In this document: in pieces, positions 1 through 6,293 of the stretch
Numbering within the stretch: position 1 is the stretch's first letter
How the letters are laid out: every line of letters starts with the position of its first letter
From: a virus
IMG/VR virus record: IMGVR_UViG_3300043466_004129
Coordinates: 1-25,236 of that record
Direction: 5' to 3' (one strand)
DNA length: 25,236 nt
Notes under the pieces: generated by a model
What the model saw: only the letters and a program-made list of their open reading frames with translations
What the model was told of the DNA's origin: nothing
Databases searched by the model: none
Program-made: the position numbers and the translations under genes

Positions 1-2
1 CG

Positions 3-350
3 CGCATGATGCGCGCCACAGCCGAGGCACCAGGCTGGACCTCGCAGTTTCGCGAACTGATTGGCGCGATCGACGCAGAGCTAGACGACGCCGAAGGCCG
101 CGCGGATCTGCTGCAACCTGACGACTATGGGCCCTCGCAGATCTTCGGCACCGAACGGCGCGGCGCCGGTTCCAATGGTATCACATGGCCTAGCGTACGC
201 TATTCAGGCGGTAGTTGCATCGCAGCGTTCTGGCCTGATGTGGTGCCAATCCCCTCGCAGGGGGCACACTTTGCCTATCACTGGAACGGGGAGGCCGTAG
301 ACTTTGTGAAGCGGCTGGATACCGGCGAGGTGATGGCAATCAGGCAATAG
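3..350 (+). CDS. RES-domain protein, C-terminal part (toxin-like NAD+ phosphorylase), cut by window edge
   Basis: The reading frame is open to the left edge, so only the C-terminal part is seen. It carries the conserved tail of the RES domain: a DDYGPSQIFG-like stretch, then GITWPSVR, then a CIAAFWPD block and AYHWNGE near the end. RES proteins are toxins of type II systems that destroy NAD+ and pair with an Xre/MbcA/ParS-like antitoxin normally encoded just upstream. That partner would lie outside the window and cannot be checked. The ATG at 6 is probably internal, because a complete RES protein is larger and its N-terminal catalytic arginine and glutamate are not in this part. It may belong to the prophage or to flanking host DNA. 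Confidence 0.8.
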   Translation, partial: RMMRATAEAPGWTSQFRELIGAIDAELDDAEGRADLLQPDDYGPSQIFGTERRGAGSNGITWPSVRYSGGSCIAAFWPDVVPIPSQGAHFAYHWNGEAVDFVKRLDTGEVMAIRQ

Positions 351-857
351 TAGCTGGCTATAACTTCAGGACATGTTGCGCCAAGCAATGTAGCCGCGCA
401 TCCGCCCCCCCGGCATGGTTCCTCCCCGGCCCTTTGCGTATACGGGCGTACTCAGCCCGAGACTTTTCTAGCGTCTGGCCTTTTCACCGGGGAATCCACC
501 CGGAAGCCACCTGCGCCGGCTCGGCTGAGATTTCGACTCATTTTCATGGGCTTGCGCAACCAGCGCTTAGGGAAAGGTGGATCCCGGTTGGAATCCACGG
601 AATCCACCCAGAGGAATCCAGGGACCGCGGAAGCCACTCCAGGAAGCCACCTTCGCCTAGGCGCCCAGAAGGCATTGATTCAACGTCAAAAAACCGTTTG
701 ACAAAGCTGCCCCCATTGACGTACCCCTTGATCATCGAAGAATTGCGACCGGAGGAGACCCTCGCGGGCGTTTCGTTTTCCTGACATCGCGGATTGCAAG
801 TCCTGGCGCCCATGGGTGGCCACGGGTCCCTGCGCACGCCCATCCGAGCCCTGCCCT
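351..857. other. Gene-poor spacer with short repeats
   Basis: About 500 bp separate the RES gene from the methyltransferase. Short ORFs exist on both strands, but none resembles a known protein or has a convincing ribosome binding site. The visible structure is a cluster of GGAAKCCAC motifs (491-650). A TTGACA at 698-703 has no good -10 element at the right distance. A plus-strand frame is open through the repeats and ends at 701; if started at the ATG at 546 it would give a 51-residue peptide. I see no tRNA or strong terminator here. Confidence 0.4.
491..650. repeat. Seven copies of a GGAAKCCAC motif
   Basis: Copies of GGAATCCAC or GGAAGCCAC lie at 491-499, 502-510, 590-598, 599-607, 613-621 (last base G), 629-637 and 642-650. 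All are in the same orientation. A partial inverted copy (GTGGAT, near 577) can pair with ATCCAC of the third copy. Spacing is irregular (11, 88, 9, 14, 16 and 13 nt between starts). Spacings are not consistently multiples of three, so the copies fall in different reading frames and are not simply a repeated peptide. They could be protein-binding sites or iteron-like sequence; no function can be assigned. Confidence 0.6.
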
Positions 858-2126
858 ATGGATCTCCCATTCATGCCGAGCCAGATTGAACTCTGGCCGA
901 TCGAGCGGCTGCGGCCCTATGCCCGCAATGCCCGCTTGCACAGCGACAACCAGGTGGCTGTTCTGGCTGCAAACATGCTCAAGTTCGGCTGGACCATGCC
1001 GTGCCTGATCTCTGACGATGGGGAGTTGATCGCCGGGCACGGACGCATCCTGGCTGCGACCCAGCTTGGCCTAAGCAAGATCCCAGTGCTGCGCCTGTCG
1101 CATCTTGATGAGGACCATCGCCGGGCGCTGCGTTTGTCGGACAACAGCGTCGCGGATATGGCGGAGTGGGACGGGCTCAATCTGGGTCTGGAAGTGATCG
1201 ACCTACAGGCGCTGGGCTTTGATACTGACCTGCTGGGCTTCTCAGACGAGTTCCTCGAGGGGCTGCTGAACGCGGCACAAGGTGGCGATGACGCGAACAG
1301 CGGGTCGATAGAGGGCGAGGACAATATCCCCGAGCCCCCGGTTACACCGGTGTCGGTGGCGGGTGACCTCTGGCAGCTGGGTTCGCATCGGTTGATCTGC
1401 GGCGACAGCACCAGCGCAGATGTCGTTGGGAGACTGCTTGCCGGTGTGAAGCCGCTTCTGATGGTGACTGATCCGCCCTATGGCGTGGAATACGATCCGT
1501 CCTGGCGCAATCAAGCCGGTGCCGCGAAGACAAAACGAACCGGCAAGGTGCTGAATGACGACCGCGCCGACTGGCGTGAGGCCTGGTCGCTCTTCCCCGG
1601 CGATGTCGCCTACATCTGGCACGGCGCGCTGCATGCGGCCACGGTTGCCGACAGCCTGATCGCCGCAGGTTTCGCAATCCGCTCCCAGATCATTTGGGCC
1701 AAGGATCGGCTGGTCCTCAGCCGCGGCGACTATCACTGGCAGCATGAGCCCTGCTGGTATGCGGTGCGCGCCAAGGGCAAGGGCCACTGGGCGGGTGACC
1801 GCAAGCAGACGACCCTCTGGCAGATTGCCAACAAGGACCAGGATGCAGCCACAGTGCACGGGACACAAAAACCCGTCGAATGCATGCGCCGCCCGATCCT
1901 GAACAACTCGAGCCCCGGCCAGGCGGTCTACGAGCCCTTCATGGGTTCCGGCACCACGCTGATCGCGGCCGAGACGACTGGGCGCCTGTGCTACGGGGTG
2001 GAACTGAACCCTACTTACGTTGATGTGGCCATCGAGCGCTGGCAAGCTTTTACAGGCGAGGAGGCCGTCTTGCTGGACAGCGGCGAGACCTTTGCAGCGC
2101 TTAAATCACAGCGGTTGGCTGCATGA
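858..2126 (+). CDS. ParB-like domain fused to site-specific DNA methyltransferase (N6-adenine/N4-cytosine type)
   Basis: The protein has two parts. An N-terminal ParB/Srx-like domain (about residues 8-120) includes IERLRPYARNAR and a GELIAGHGR motif. A C-terminal amino-methyltransferase follows, with the DPPY catalytic motif (TDPPYGVEYD) and, further on, the AdoMet-binding FMGSGTT motif. This order, DPPY before FxGxGT, is that of beta-class enzymes of the N6_N4 family. Such fusions are common in phages and prophages, where methylation may protect phage DNA from host restriction. No partner endonuclease is adjacent. The start is uncertain: ATG 858 gives 422 residues, ATG 873 fits where homology begins, and a GTG at 816 is also in frame. 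None has a clear ribosome binding site. The stop overlaps the next gene (ATGA). Confidence 0.88.
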   Translation: MDLPFMPSQIELWPIERLRPYARNARLHSDNQVAVLAANMLKFGWTMPCLISDDGELIAGHGRILAATQLGLSKIPVLRLSHLDEDHRRALRLSDNSVADMAEWDGLNLGLEVIDLQALGFDTDLLGFSDEFLEGLLNAAQGGDDANSGSIEGEDNIPEPPVTPVSVAGDLWQLGSHRLICGDSTSADVVGRLLAGVKPLLMVTDPPYGVEYDPSWRNQAGAAKTKRTGKVLNDDRADWREAWSLFPGDVAYIWHGALHAATVADSLIAAGFAIRSQIIWAKDRLVLSRGDYHWQHEPCWYAVRAKGKGHWAGDRKQTTLWQIANKDQDAATVHGTQKPVECMRRPILNNSSPGQAVYEPFMGSGTTLIAAETTGRLCYGVELNPTYVDVAIERWQAFTGEEAVLLDSGETFAALKSQRLAA

Positions 2127-2332
2127 CCCAATCGCGTAGGCTGTCGCTGATCGAGGCGATCACCAATGTAGCTGTGGGCTATGTGCTGGCGGTGATCACG
2201 CAGATCGTGGTGTTCCCATGGTTTGGCATTCACCCCAGCCTTGGTGAGAACCTTGCCATTGGCTCTATGTTCACCGGGATCTCGCTTTTGCGCAGTTACG
2301 CACTGCGCAGGCTTTTCGAGCGGCTGCGGTGA
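2123..2332 (+). CDS. Small membrane protein, DUF7220-like
   Basis: This 69-residue protein starts inside the methyltransferase stop codon (ATGA overlap), so the two are probably translationally coupled. It has a short polar N-terminus (SRRLSLIEA), one hydrophobic segment at about residues 14-32 (VAVGYVLAVITQIVVFPWF), a second hydrophobic stretch around residues 45-55, and an arginine-rich end (LRRLFERLR). This layout matches a family of small phage-associated proteins I recognise as DUF7220, whose function is unknown. It is probably inserted in the inner membrane. It ends 10 bp before the oppositely oriented DUF3489 gene. Confidence 0.7.
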   Translation: MTQSRRLSLIEAITNVAVGYVLAVITQIVVFPWFGIHPSLGENLAIGSMFTGISLLRSYALRRLFERLR

Positions 2333-2342
2333 GGGCGAGGTA

Positions 2343-2924
2343 TCAGGCAGCCTCAAGTTTGTAGACGGTTCCTCTGCCAGCGACCTTCTCCGCGGTAATC
2401 GGCAGGTTCAGCTTCTTCTTCAGCCCGCCCGAGATCAGACCTCGGGCACTGTGGGGCAACCAGCCCGTCGCTTCGACAATCTCGGTGATGGACGCCCCGT
2501 CGGGCCGCTGCAAGAGCGCGATGATCTGCGCCTGCTTGGTGCCAGCACGGATCGCGACGGGCTTAGGCACGTCAACATCGGGCGATGTTTCGGCGGTCTC
2601 CTTTGGCGCCAAGGCCAGTTCAAGCTTTGCCTTGCGCAGATTGGTCATGATCGTCGCGACGACGGGTTCGATGCCGATCACGGCGAGGCCAGCTTCGGTT
2701 GCGATCAGCGTAGTGCCATGACCATCGCCAGTCTCGCGCCACAGGGGCTCGCCAAGGCGCACGTTTGCCTCGACCTCTTCGAGCCAGCCGCGTTCGATCA
2801 TCTTGGCCACCGCCATCTTCGCAGCTGCGCCAGCCAGCGCTTCGGGCAGAGGCATCGCAAGGTTGCCAGGGCGGGTGGCCGCGCGGCTGAGGATGATGGA
2901 CTGCGTATCGGTGAGCTTTGGCAT
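2343..2924 (-). CDS. DUF3489 domain-containing protein
   Basis: This 193-residue protein has the DUF3489 domain in its C-terminal third: a RAGTKQAQIIALLQR stretch, GASITEIVEATGW, then SGGLKKKLNLPI and GRGTVYKL. The domain looks like a winged-helix DNA-binding fold, so a regulatory or DNA-binding role is plausible but unproven. The N-terminal half (MPKLTDTQSIILSRAA) looks like a second helix-turn-helix region. A strong ribosome binding site (GGAGG, about 5 nt before the ATG) supports the start at 2924. It is the last gene of the leftward cluster. Confidence 0.8.
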   Translation of the reverse strand: MPKLTDTQSIILSRAATRPGNLAMPLPEALAGAAAKMAVAKMIERGWLEEVEANVRLGEPLWRETGDGHGTTLIATEAGLAVIGIEPVVATIMTNLRKAKLELALAPKETAETSPDVDVPKPVAIRAGTKQAQIIALLQRPDGASITEIVEATGWLPHSARGLISGGLKKKLNLPITAEKVAGRGTVYKLEAA

Positions 2925-2961
2925 CTTGGCCTCCTGTCGTGATGGGAATGTCGAGGATGAG

Positions 2962-3363
2962 TCAATCGCTCTCGAGCATCGCGGCGGTGACGGCGAAGTG
3001 CTGCACCCAGCCGGTCAGGTAAGGCAGCCCCGCGGGGATGCCGTGATCGCGCTCGGTCTTGCGGTCGATGCGCCAGCCCTGCCAGCGGCGGATCGCGGAG
3101 GCGATGGCGGGTTCGAGCCCGATGTTGCAGCCGGTCATGTTGCCGACGACATCGTCGGCAAAGTGGCGGCCCATGTTGCTGTCCAGAAAGTCGCGGATGC
3201 CGATCATCTCGTCTTCGCTGTCAGCGTGGATGGCTTCGGCGATCATGCGTGAAGCGAGCGTCCAGACCTCTGCGCTGCGCCGGTCGCGCGCAGGGCAGAC
3301 GGTCAGGGTGCGGAAGAAGCCGTAATCCTCGTTGCGGCTGGGAAGGCAGGGGTGCATGGTCAT
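2962..3363 (-). CDS. Hypothetical phage protein (133 aa)
   Basis: I do not recognise this protein. The start at 3363 (MTMHPCLPSRNEDYG) is chosen because a GAGG lies about 11 nt upstream. Longer in-frame starts would run antisense-free but in another frame through the preceding gene 3419-3766, and give a low-complexity Pro/Ala-rich leader. The protein is soluble and mixed alpha-helical, with a conserved-looking core (GIRDFLDSNMGRHFADDVVG) and a tryptophan-containing basic segment (RRWQGWRIDRKTERD). The same-strand neighbours are 37 bp downstream (DUF3489) and 55 bp upstream, consistent with one transcript. Confidence 0.65.
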   Translation of the reverse strand: MTMHPCLPSRNEDYGFFRTLTVCPARDRRSAEVWTLASRMIAEAIHADSEDEMIGIRDFLDSNMGRHFADDVVGNMTGCNIGLEPAIASAIRRWQGWRIDRKTERDHGIPAGLPYLTGWVQHFAVTAAMLESD

Positions 3364-3418
3364 GGTCGGGATCCTCGTGATGGGCGCGGGCGGGGCGCTG
3401 AGCCCCGCCGGTTCAGGC

Positions 3419-3766
3419 TCAGGCGGCGCTGATGGATTCGAGCGTGTTAATGTGGCTGCGCAGCGTTGCTGCCTCTTCGCGCGCAGCATCGGCCCAGAAT
3501 TCGGCGCGGGCGCTGCAGGCGCGAGCAAGGCGCTCGGCATCAGCCTTCGTGAAGCGGTTAACCTTGTGCGCGCGACCATGGCCCGTGCAGGTGGCGCGAT
3601 GCTTCCCGCCCTCGGGCGTCAGTTCGAATTTGAGGGGTCCGAAATCGTCGATGACGATCCAGTTGTGCGAGGCGATCGTGGCGCAGGCGCTGGGCGCGAG
3701 GCGGGCTTCTATCTCTTCTGCGGCGCTGCGGAAGTCAGCCATCAAGGTGGCGGTGGCGTTGGACAT
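3419..3766 (-). CDS. Hypothetical phage protein (115 aa)
   Basis: Unrecognised. The N-terminal half carries a predicted helix (ADFRSAAEEIEARL) and then a compact region with WIVIDDFGPLKFELTPEGG, which looks like a short beta meander. The C-terminal half is a long helix (FTKADAERLARACSARAEFW). An AAAGG lies about 10 nt before the ATG. A 102-bp gap separates it from the upstream gene of the cluster. That gap holds an AT-rich dyad (3842-3869), so this gene may have its own promoter. Confidence 0.6.
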   Translation of the reverse strand: MSNATATLMADFRSAAEEIEARLAPSACATIASHNWIVIDDFGPLKFELTPEGGKHRATCTGHGRAHKVNRFTKADAERLARACSARAEFWADAAREEAATLRSHINTLESISAA

Positions 3767-3841
3767 GGCTCGGGCCTTTCAGGTGAGTTGCATCGTTTTG
3801 GTGCGATGACATTCACTCGAGCGCGCCGACTATCGTAGTAA

Positions 3842-3869
3842 ATTATGAGCAATATCATTGCTTTATAAT
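3842..3869. promoter_or_regulatory. AT-rich inverted repeat, candidate operator or promoter
   Basis: A perfect 6-bp inverted repeat, AGCAAT-atc-ATTGCT (3848-3862), is flanked by ATTAT on the left and ATAAT on the right. The flanks extend the symmetry with one base of offset. It lies between the leftward genes 3869-4153 and 3419-3766 in a conspicuously AT-rich island within GC-rich DNA. A repressor-binding site is the simplest reading. A weak terminator of the upstream gene is also possible, although no long T-run follows on the minus strand. Confidence 0.35.
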
Positions 3870-4153
3870 CAACCGTCCGGGGCCGTTGCATGGACCCATC
3901 TTCCGTCCTGCCAGAGGTAGAGATGGGACAGTTCGCAGGTCGGGCGCGGCAGGATGCGGGGCGCTCGGGGTGGATCGAAACAGTCCAGCGCCTCAGCCCG
4001 GACTTGCCGGATTTCCTTGGCCGCAAGGATGTCCTCGGGCGTCCATGGGGCCAGCGCAGGCAACATGTGCGCGGGGTAGCCGTCATAATGACAATAGATG
4101 TGGGCCCATTCCTCGGGGCCGATCTGAATGGCGATCTGCACGCGGGTGCTCAT
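3869..4153 (-). CDS. Hypothetical phage protein (94 aa) with HIYCHYDGYP motif
   Basis: This small protein has a recognisable pattern (EEWAHIYCHYDGYPAHMLPAL near residues 14-34) that I have met in small proteins of alphaproteobacterial prophages. I know no function for it. The second half is rich in proline and aromatic residues (CFDPPRAPRILPRP, then SHLYLWQDGRWV). A GAGG about 9 nt before the ATG supports the start. It lies 10 bp downstream of the next gene in the cluster. Confidence 0.65.
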   Translation of the reverse strand: MSTRVQIAIQIGPEEWAHIYCHYDGYPAHMLPALAPWTPEDILAAKEIRQVRAEALDCFDPPRAPRILPRPTCELSHLYLWQDGRWVHATAPDG

Positions 4154-4163
4154 CGTCGCACCC

Positions 4164-4382
4164 TCAGATCAGCTGAAGGCTCGCCAGCAGGGTGCTGGCG
4201 GCGGCGAGCTGATTGGTCGGCAGCTCGATCTTAATGTGGGAGATCACGTCAGAGGCTTCGGCGGTGATCCCAGCGTCGCGCAACTCAGTCTGGATGACCT
4301 CGGCAACCGCGTCGGGGCGCGAGCGATCAAAGTGTTCCGGCAGCGCGGCGTGGTCGATGCGGATGGTGGTGATGGCGGTCAT
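4164..4382 (-). CDS. Hypothetical phage protein (72 aa)
   Basis: Unrecognised small acidic protein. It begins with a beta-strand-like segment (TTIRIDHAALPEHF), followed by two probable helices. An AAAGGA about 10 nt before the ATG is a good ribosome binding site. It is 12 bp downstream of the gene at 4395-4604 on the same strand and probably shares its transcript. Confidence 0.6.
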   Translation of the reverse strand: MTAITTIRIDHAALPEHFDRSRPDAVAEVIQTELRDAGITAEASDVISHIKIELPTNQLAAASTLLASLQLI

Positions 4383-4394
4383 GGTCAGATCCTT

Positions 4395-4604
4395 TCAGAC
4401 TTGGGTGTTGGCTGGGCCTGCGCGGCGTCCAGCTTCAAAGGCTTCCTCGAGCGCGGCGCGGATCGCCCAGACGGCGACATCGTGGAAATCCAGCCGGTCC
4501 CAGTTCTGGGTCTCCAGCGTCTCGATGCGGAACTGGCGTTGGGCGATCGCAAGAAGCTCAGCATCGCGGGTGGCCTTGGGATCAGTGGGCTTGCGGCGTG
4601 CCAT
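4395..4604 (-). CDS. Hypothetical phage protein (69 aa)
   Basis: Unrecognised. The start at 4604 (MARRKPTDPKATRD) is preferred over a longer in-frame start at 4781, because a GGGAGG lies about 9 nt upstream and the longer form would overlap most of the neighbouring gene with low-complexity sequence. A basic N-terminus is followed by a helical body (AVWAIRAALEEAFEAGRRAG). The stop codon of the upstream gene lies 2 bp before this start on the minus strand. Confidence 0.6.
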   Translation of the reverse strand: MARRKPTDPKATRDAELLAIAQRQFRIETLETQNWDRLDFHDVAVWAIRAALEEAFEAGRRAGPANTQV

Positions 4605-4606
4605 GG

Positions 4607-4825
4607 TCAGTCCTCCCAGCGGTGTTCGGGGTGGGTGGTTCGCGCGCAGGCTTCCTCGCGCATCATCTCTTGGGCGCGTGCCATCTCGACCATCCCGTCG
4701 GCCTGGCTCATCCGCCCCGACATCACTTCGTCCATCACCCAGTTCACCCGTTCCTGGGCGGGACTGGTGTGATCCCGCCACCCTTCACTCATCGAACTGT
4801 GACCCATCTTCTCCTGCGCGCGCAT
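4607..4825 (-). CDS. Hypothetical phage protein (72 aa), Met-rich
   Basis: Unrecognised; the first gene of the leftward cluster. The start at 4825 (MRAQEKMGHSSMSEGW) is favoured by an AAGGA about 10 nt upstream. A longer in-frame ATG lies at 4879. The protein has many methionines and acidic residues in a probable helix (VNWVMDEVMSGRMSQADGMV) and ends with THPEHRWED. It is transcribed away from the small-terminase gene. Confidence 0.55.
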   Translation of the reverse strand: MRAQEKMGHSSMSEGWRDHTSPAQERVNWVMDEVMSGRMSQADGMVEMARAQEMMREEACARTTHPEHRWED

Positions 4826-4964
4826 GGCTCTCTCCGATCCTTGTGTGCAGAGTGCGATGCACCCGCTTTCTGGATCCATGAATCGCTCTGTCGGGGAGTG
4901 TAATCAACTCAAATAGATATCTTTTCATGTTTATTTACAATATGTTGAGGATCAACCAATCATC
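4826..4964. promoter_or_regulatory. AT-rich divergent promoter region
   Basis: This 139-bp gap separates the leftward small-gene cluster from the rightward late operon, so it should hold promoters for both. About 4903-4945 is much more AT-rich than its surroundings. On the minus strand, TTGTAA followed 17 nt later by TCTATT is a tolerable sigma-70-like pair. On the plus strand, TACAAT (4936-4941) could be a -10 without a good -35. The palindrome AGATATCT (4915-4922) could be part of an operator. Confidence 0.4.
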
Positions 4965-5534
4965 ATGGAAGGTATGTCCGAACGCGCCTATGCCGAGCAC
5001 GCGGGCCTCTCGCGCGGTGCTGTGCAAAAGGCGCGAAAGACCGGGCGGCTGGTGCTCTTCGCAGACGGCTCTATCAATGCCGCCGCCTCGGATGCGCAGC
5101 GCAGCAGCATGACCGATCCCGATCAGCAAATACGGTCACGGGGCGGACTTGGCGCGGGTGGTGAGAGCCCAACGCTGGCTCCCAGTGCCGTCTCCGGCCC
5201 CGGCGACAGCACGTCCTATATCAAGGCCCGCACAGCGCTGACCGTATACCAGGCGCAGGAACGCCAGCTCTCGATCCAGAAGAAGAAGGGCGTTCTCGTG
5301 GATCGTGCGCGCGCCGAGACGCTGGTGTTTCGCCTTGCGCGCCAGGAGCGTGATACTTGGGTCACCTGGCCCACCCGCGTGGCAGCACTCATGGCCGCGC
5401 AGTTATCCGCAGAGATGGAGAAGGCATCGGGCAGACCCGTGACAATCGAGACTGCGATCTTACAGAGGGTGCTGGAAACCCATGTCCGAGAGCAGCTCGA
5501 GGCCCTCGCAGACCTCAGGGTCTCACTTGCTTGA
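4965..5534 (+). CDS. Phage terminase small subunit, Nu1-like
   Basis: This 189-residue protein starts with a helix-turn-helix region (SERAYAEHAGLSRGAVQKAR, residues 5-24) followed by TGRLVLFADGSIN. That pattern is typical of Nu1-type small terminase subunits in alphaproteobacterial phages. The HTH binds the packaging site (cos). The middle is a low-complexity linker (about residues 45-85). The C-terminal half is helical, with YQAQERQLSIQKKKGVLVD and RQERDTWVTWPTRVAALMAAQ, and should oligomerise and contact the large subunit. It is the first gene of the late operon. The large-subunit gene would normally follow directly, but here a toxin-antitoxin pair lies between them. A second ATG at 4974 is also possible. 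Confidence 0.85.
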   Translation: MEGMSERAYAEHAGLSRGAVQKARKTGRLVLFADGSINAAASDAQRSSMTDPDQQIRSRGGLGAGGESPTLAPSAVSGPGDSTSYIKARTALTVYQAQERQLSIQKKKGVLVDRARAETLVFRLARQERDTWVTWPTRVAALMAAQLSAEMEKASGRPVTIETAILQRVLETHVREQLEALADLRVSLA

Positions 5535-5540
5535 CCGACT

Positions 5541-5569
5541 TTGACTTTGAACACTAGGTCGCCTATATC
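5541..5569 (+). promoter_or_regulatory. Sigma-70-like promoter for the VapBC-like pair
   Basis: TTGACT (5541-5546) and TATATC (5564-5569) are separated by exactly 17 bp and lie just upstream of the antitoxin gene, in the short gap after the small terminase. This gives the toxin-antitoxin pair its own transcription inside the late operon. Transcription from here could also continue into the large terminase gene. Confidence 0.55.
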
Positions 5570-5588
5570 TGGCTAGGTAGATAGCTAG
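5553..5588. promoter_or_regulatory. Three CTAG boxes, candidate antitoxin operator
   Basis: CTAG, usually a rare tetranucleotide in bacteria, occurs at 5553-5556, 5573-5576 and 5585-5588. The boxes overlap and follow the -10 element. The last two lie in a GCTAGG-tagata-GCTAGG-like arrangement. Autorepression by the antitoxin or the toxin-antitoxin complex is typical of type II systems, so this is a plausible binding site. Confidence 0.4.
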
Positions 5589-5598
5589 GATGGGATTC

Positions 5599-5841
5599 AT
5601 GTGGACACTGCAGGATGCCAAGAACAAGTTTAGCACGGTGGTGGACGCAGCTCTGGCGGGCACCCCGCAAGAGGTCACGCGGCGCGGCAAGCCGGCAGTC
5701 GTGGTTCTTTCCGCGTCCGAATACCATCAGCTTCTTGCGGAAGCGCAGCGATCAAGGGGATCGTTCGTGGACCATTTGCTTGCCTTTCCTGCGGGAGAGA
5801 TCGAGCGCGCTCAGGTCAAACCCCGGCCGGTAGACTTCTGA
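5599..5841 (+). CDS. Phd/YefM-family antitoxin
   Basis: This 80-residue protein begins MWTLQDAKNKFSTVVDAAL and continues with a VTRRGKPAVVVLSASEY block. Both are the signature of the Phd/YefM fold, which binds operator DNA with its N-terminal domain and neutralises a toxin with its C-terminal tail. The start at 5599 is favoured over the ATG at 5590 because AGGA lies about 8 nt before it and homology begins there. The stop codon shares a base with the toxin start (TGATG), which is usual for such pairs. It lies between the two terminase genes. Confidence 0.88.
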   Translation: MWTLQDAKNKFSTVVDAALAGTPQEVTRRGKPAVVVLSASEYHQLLAEAQRSRGSFVDHLLAFPAGEIERAQVKPRPVDF

Positions 5842-6242
5842 TGTATCTGCTCGACACGAATGTGCTGTCGGCTTTGCGTCGACCTGACCGCGCGCCGCAA
5901 ATCGCAGACTGGCTAGGGACGAAAGCAGAAGATCAACTGTTCATCAGCGTTGTGACGCTCGGCGAGATCGAGCGCGGCATTGCGTTGCAGGAAGATCGAA
6001 ATCCTGATTTTGCGAATGATCTGCGCGGCTGGATAGACCGAACGAGCCTGCTCTTTGCCGACCGCCTCCTGGCCTTTGGACCTGAAGAAGCACGCATCTG
6101 GGGCAGGCTTTCAGCGCGGATCGGACACAACGGCGCGGATCTTCAAATCGCGGCGACGGCGCTGGCGCATGGCGCGGTGGTGGTAACTGGCAATGTGAGT
6201 GACTTTGAACCGACGGGCGTGGAGATCGAAAACCCGTTCTAA
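5841..6242 (+). CDS. PIN-domain toxin, VapC-like ribonuclease
   Basis: This 133-residue protein is a complete PIN domain. LLDTNVLS holds the first metal-binding aspartate (D5), LGEIERG the glutamate (E42), NGADLQIAATA the central aspartate (D100), and NVSDF a further aspartate (D121). Enzymes of this kind cut RNA, often tRNA or rRNA, and stop growth when freed from their antitoxin. All acidic residues are present, so it should be active. It forms an operon with the Phd-like antitoxin just upstream. As cargo in a prophage it could stabilise the element or act against other phages; this is inference. Confidence 0.9.
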   Translation: MYLLDTNVLSALRRPDRAPQIADWLGTKAEDQLFISVVTLGEIERGIALQEDRNPDFANDLRGWIDRTSLLFADRLLAFGPEEARIWGRLSARIGHNGADLQIAATALAHGAVVVTGNVSDFEPTGVEIENPF

Positions 6243-6293
6243 GCGTCGCACCGAGCCCTGAGATGCGCCCCGGAGTGAGACGGGAAGCAGGGC

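Noticed and set aside
434-784. Plus-strand ORF (116 aa) across the GGAAKCCAC repeats, and overlapping minus-strand ORFs
   Set aside because: No family resemblance and no ribosome binding site; all three plus-strand frames look equally unlikely, so the region is treated as non-coding.
1242-2045. Long minus-strand ORF (267 aa) opposite the methyltransferase
   Set aside because: It lies wholly antisense to a gene with clear catalytic motifs, has no recognisable domain, and is expected by chance in GC-rich DNA.
2223-2942. Plus-strand ORF (239 aa) opposite DUF3489
   Set aside because: The minus-strand gene has a recognised domain and a strong ribosome binding site; the plus-strand frame has neither.
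3332-4772. Several plus-strand ORFs (for example 3332-3838, 3886-4234, 4128-4772) across the leftward cluster
   Set aside because: They lack ribosome binding sites and have biased composition. The minus-strand ORFs tile the region neatly with good ribosome binding sites.
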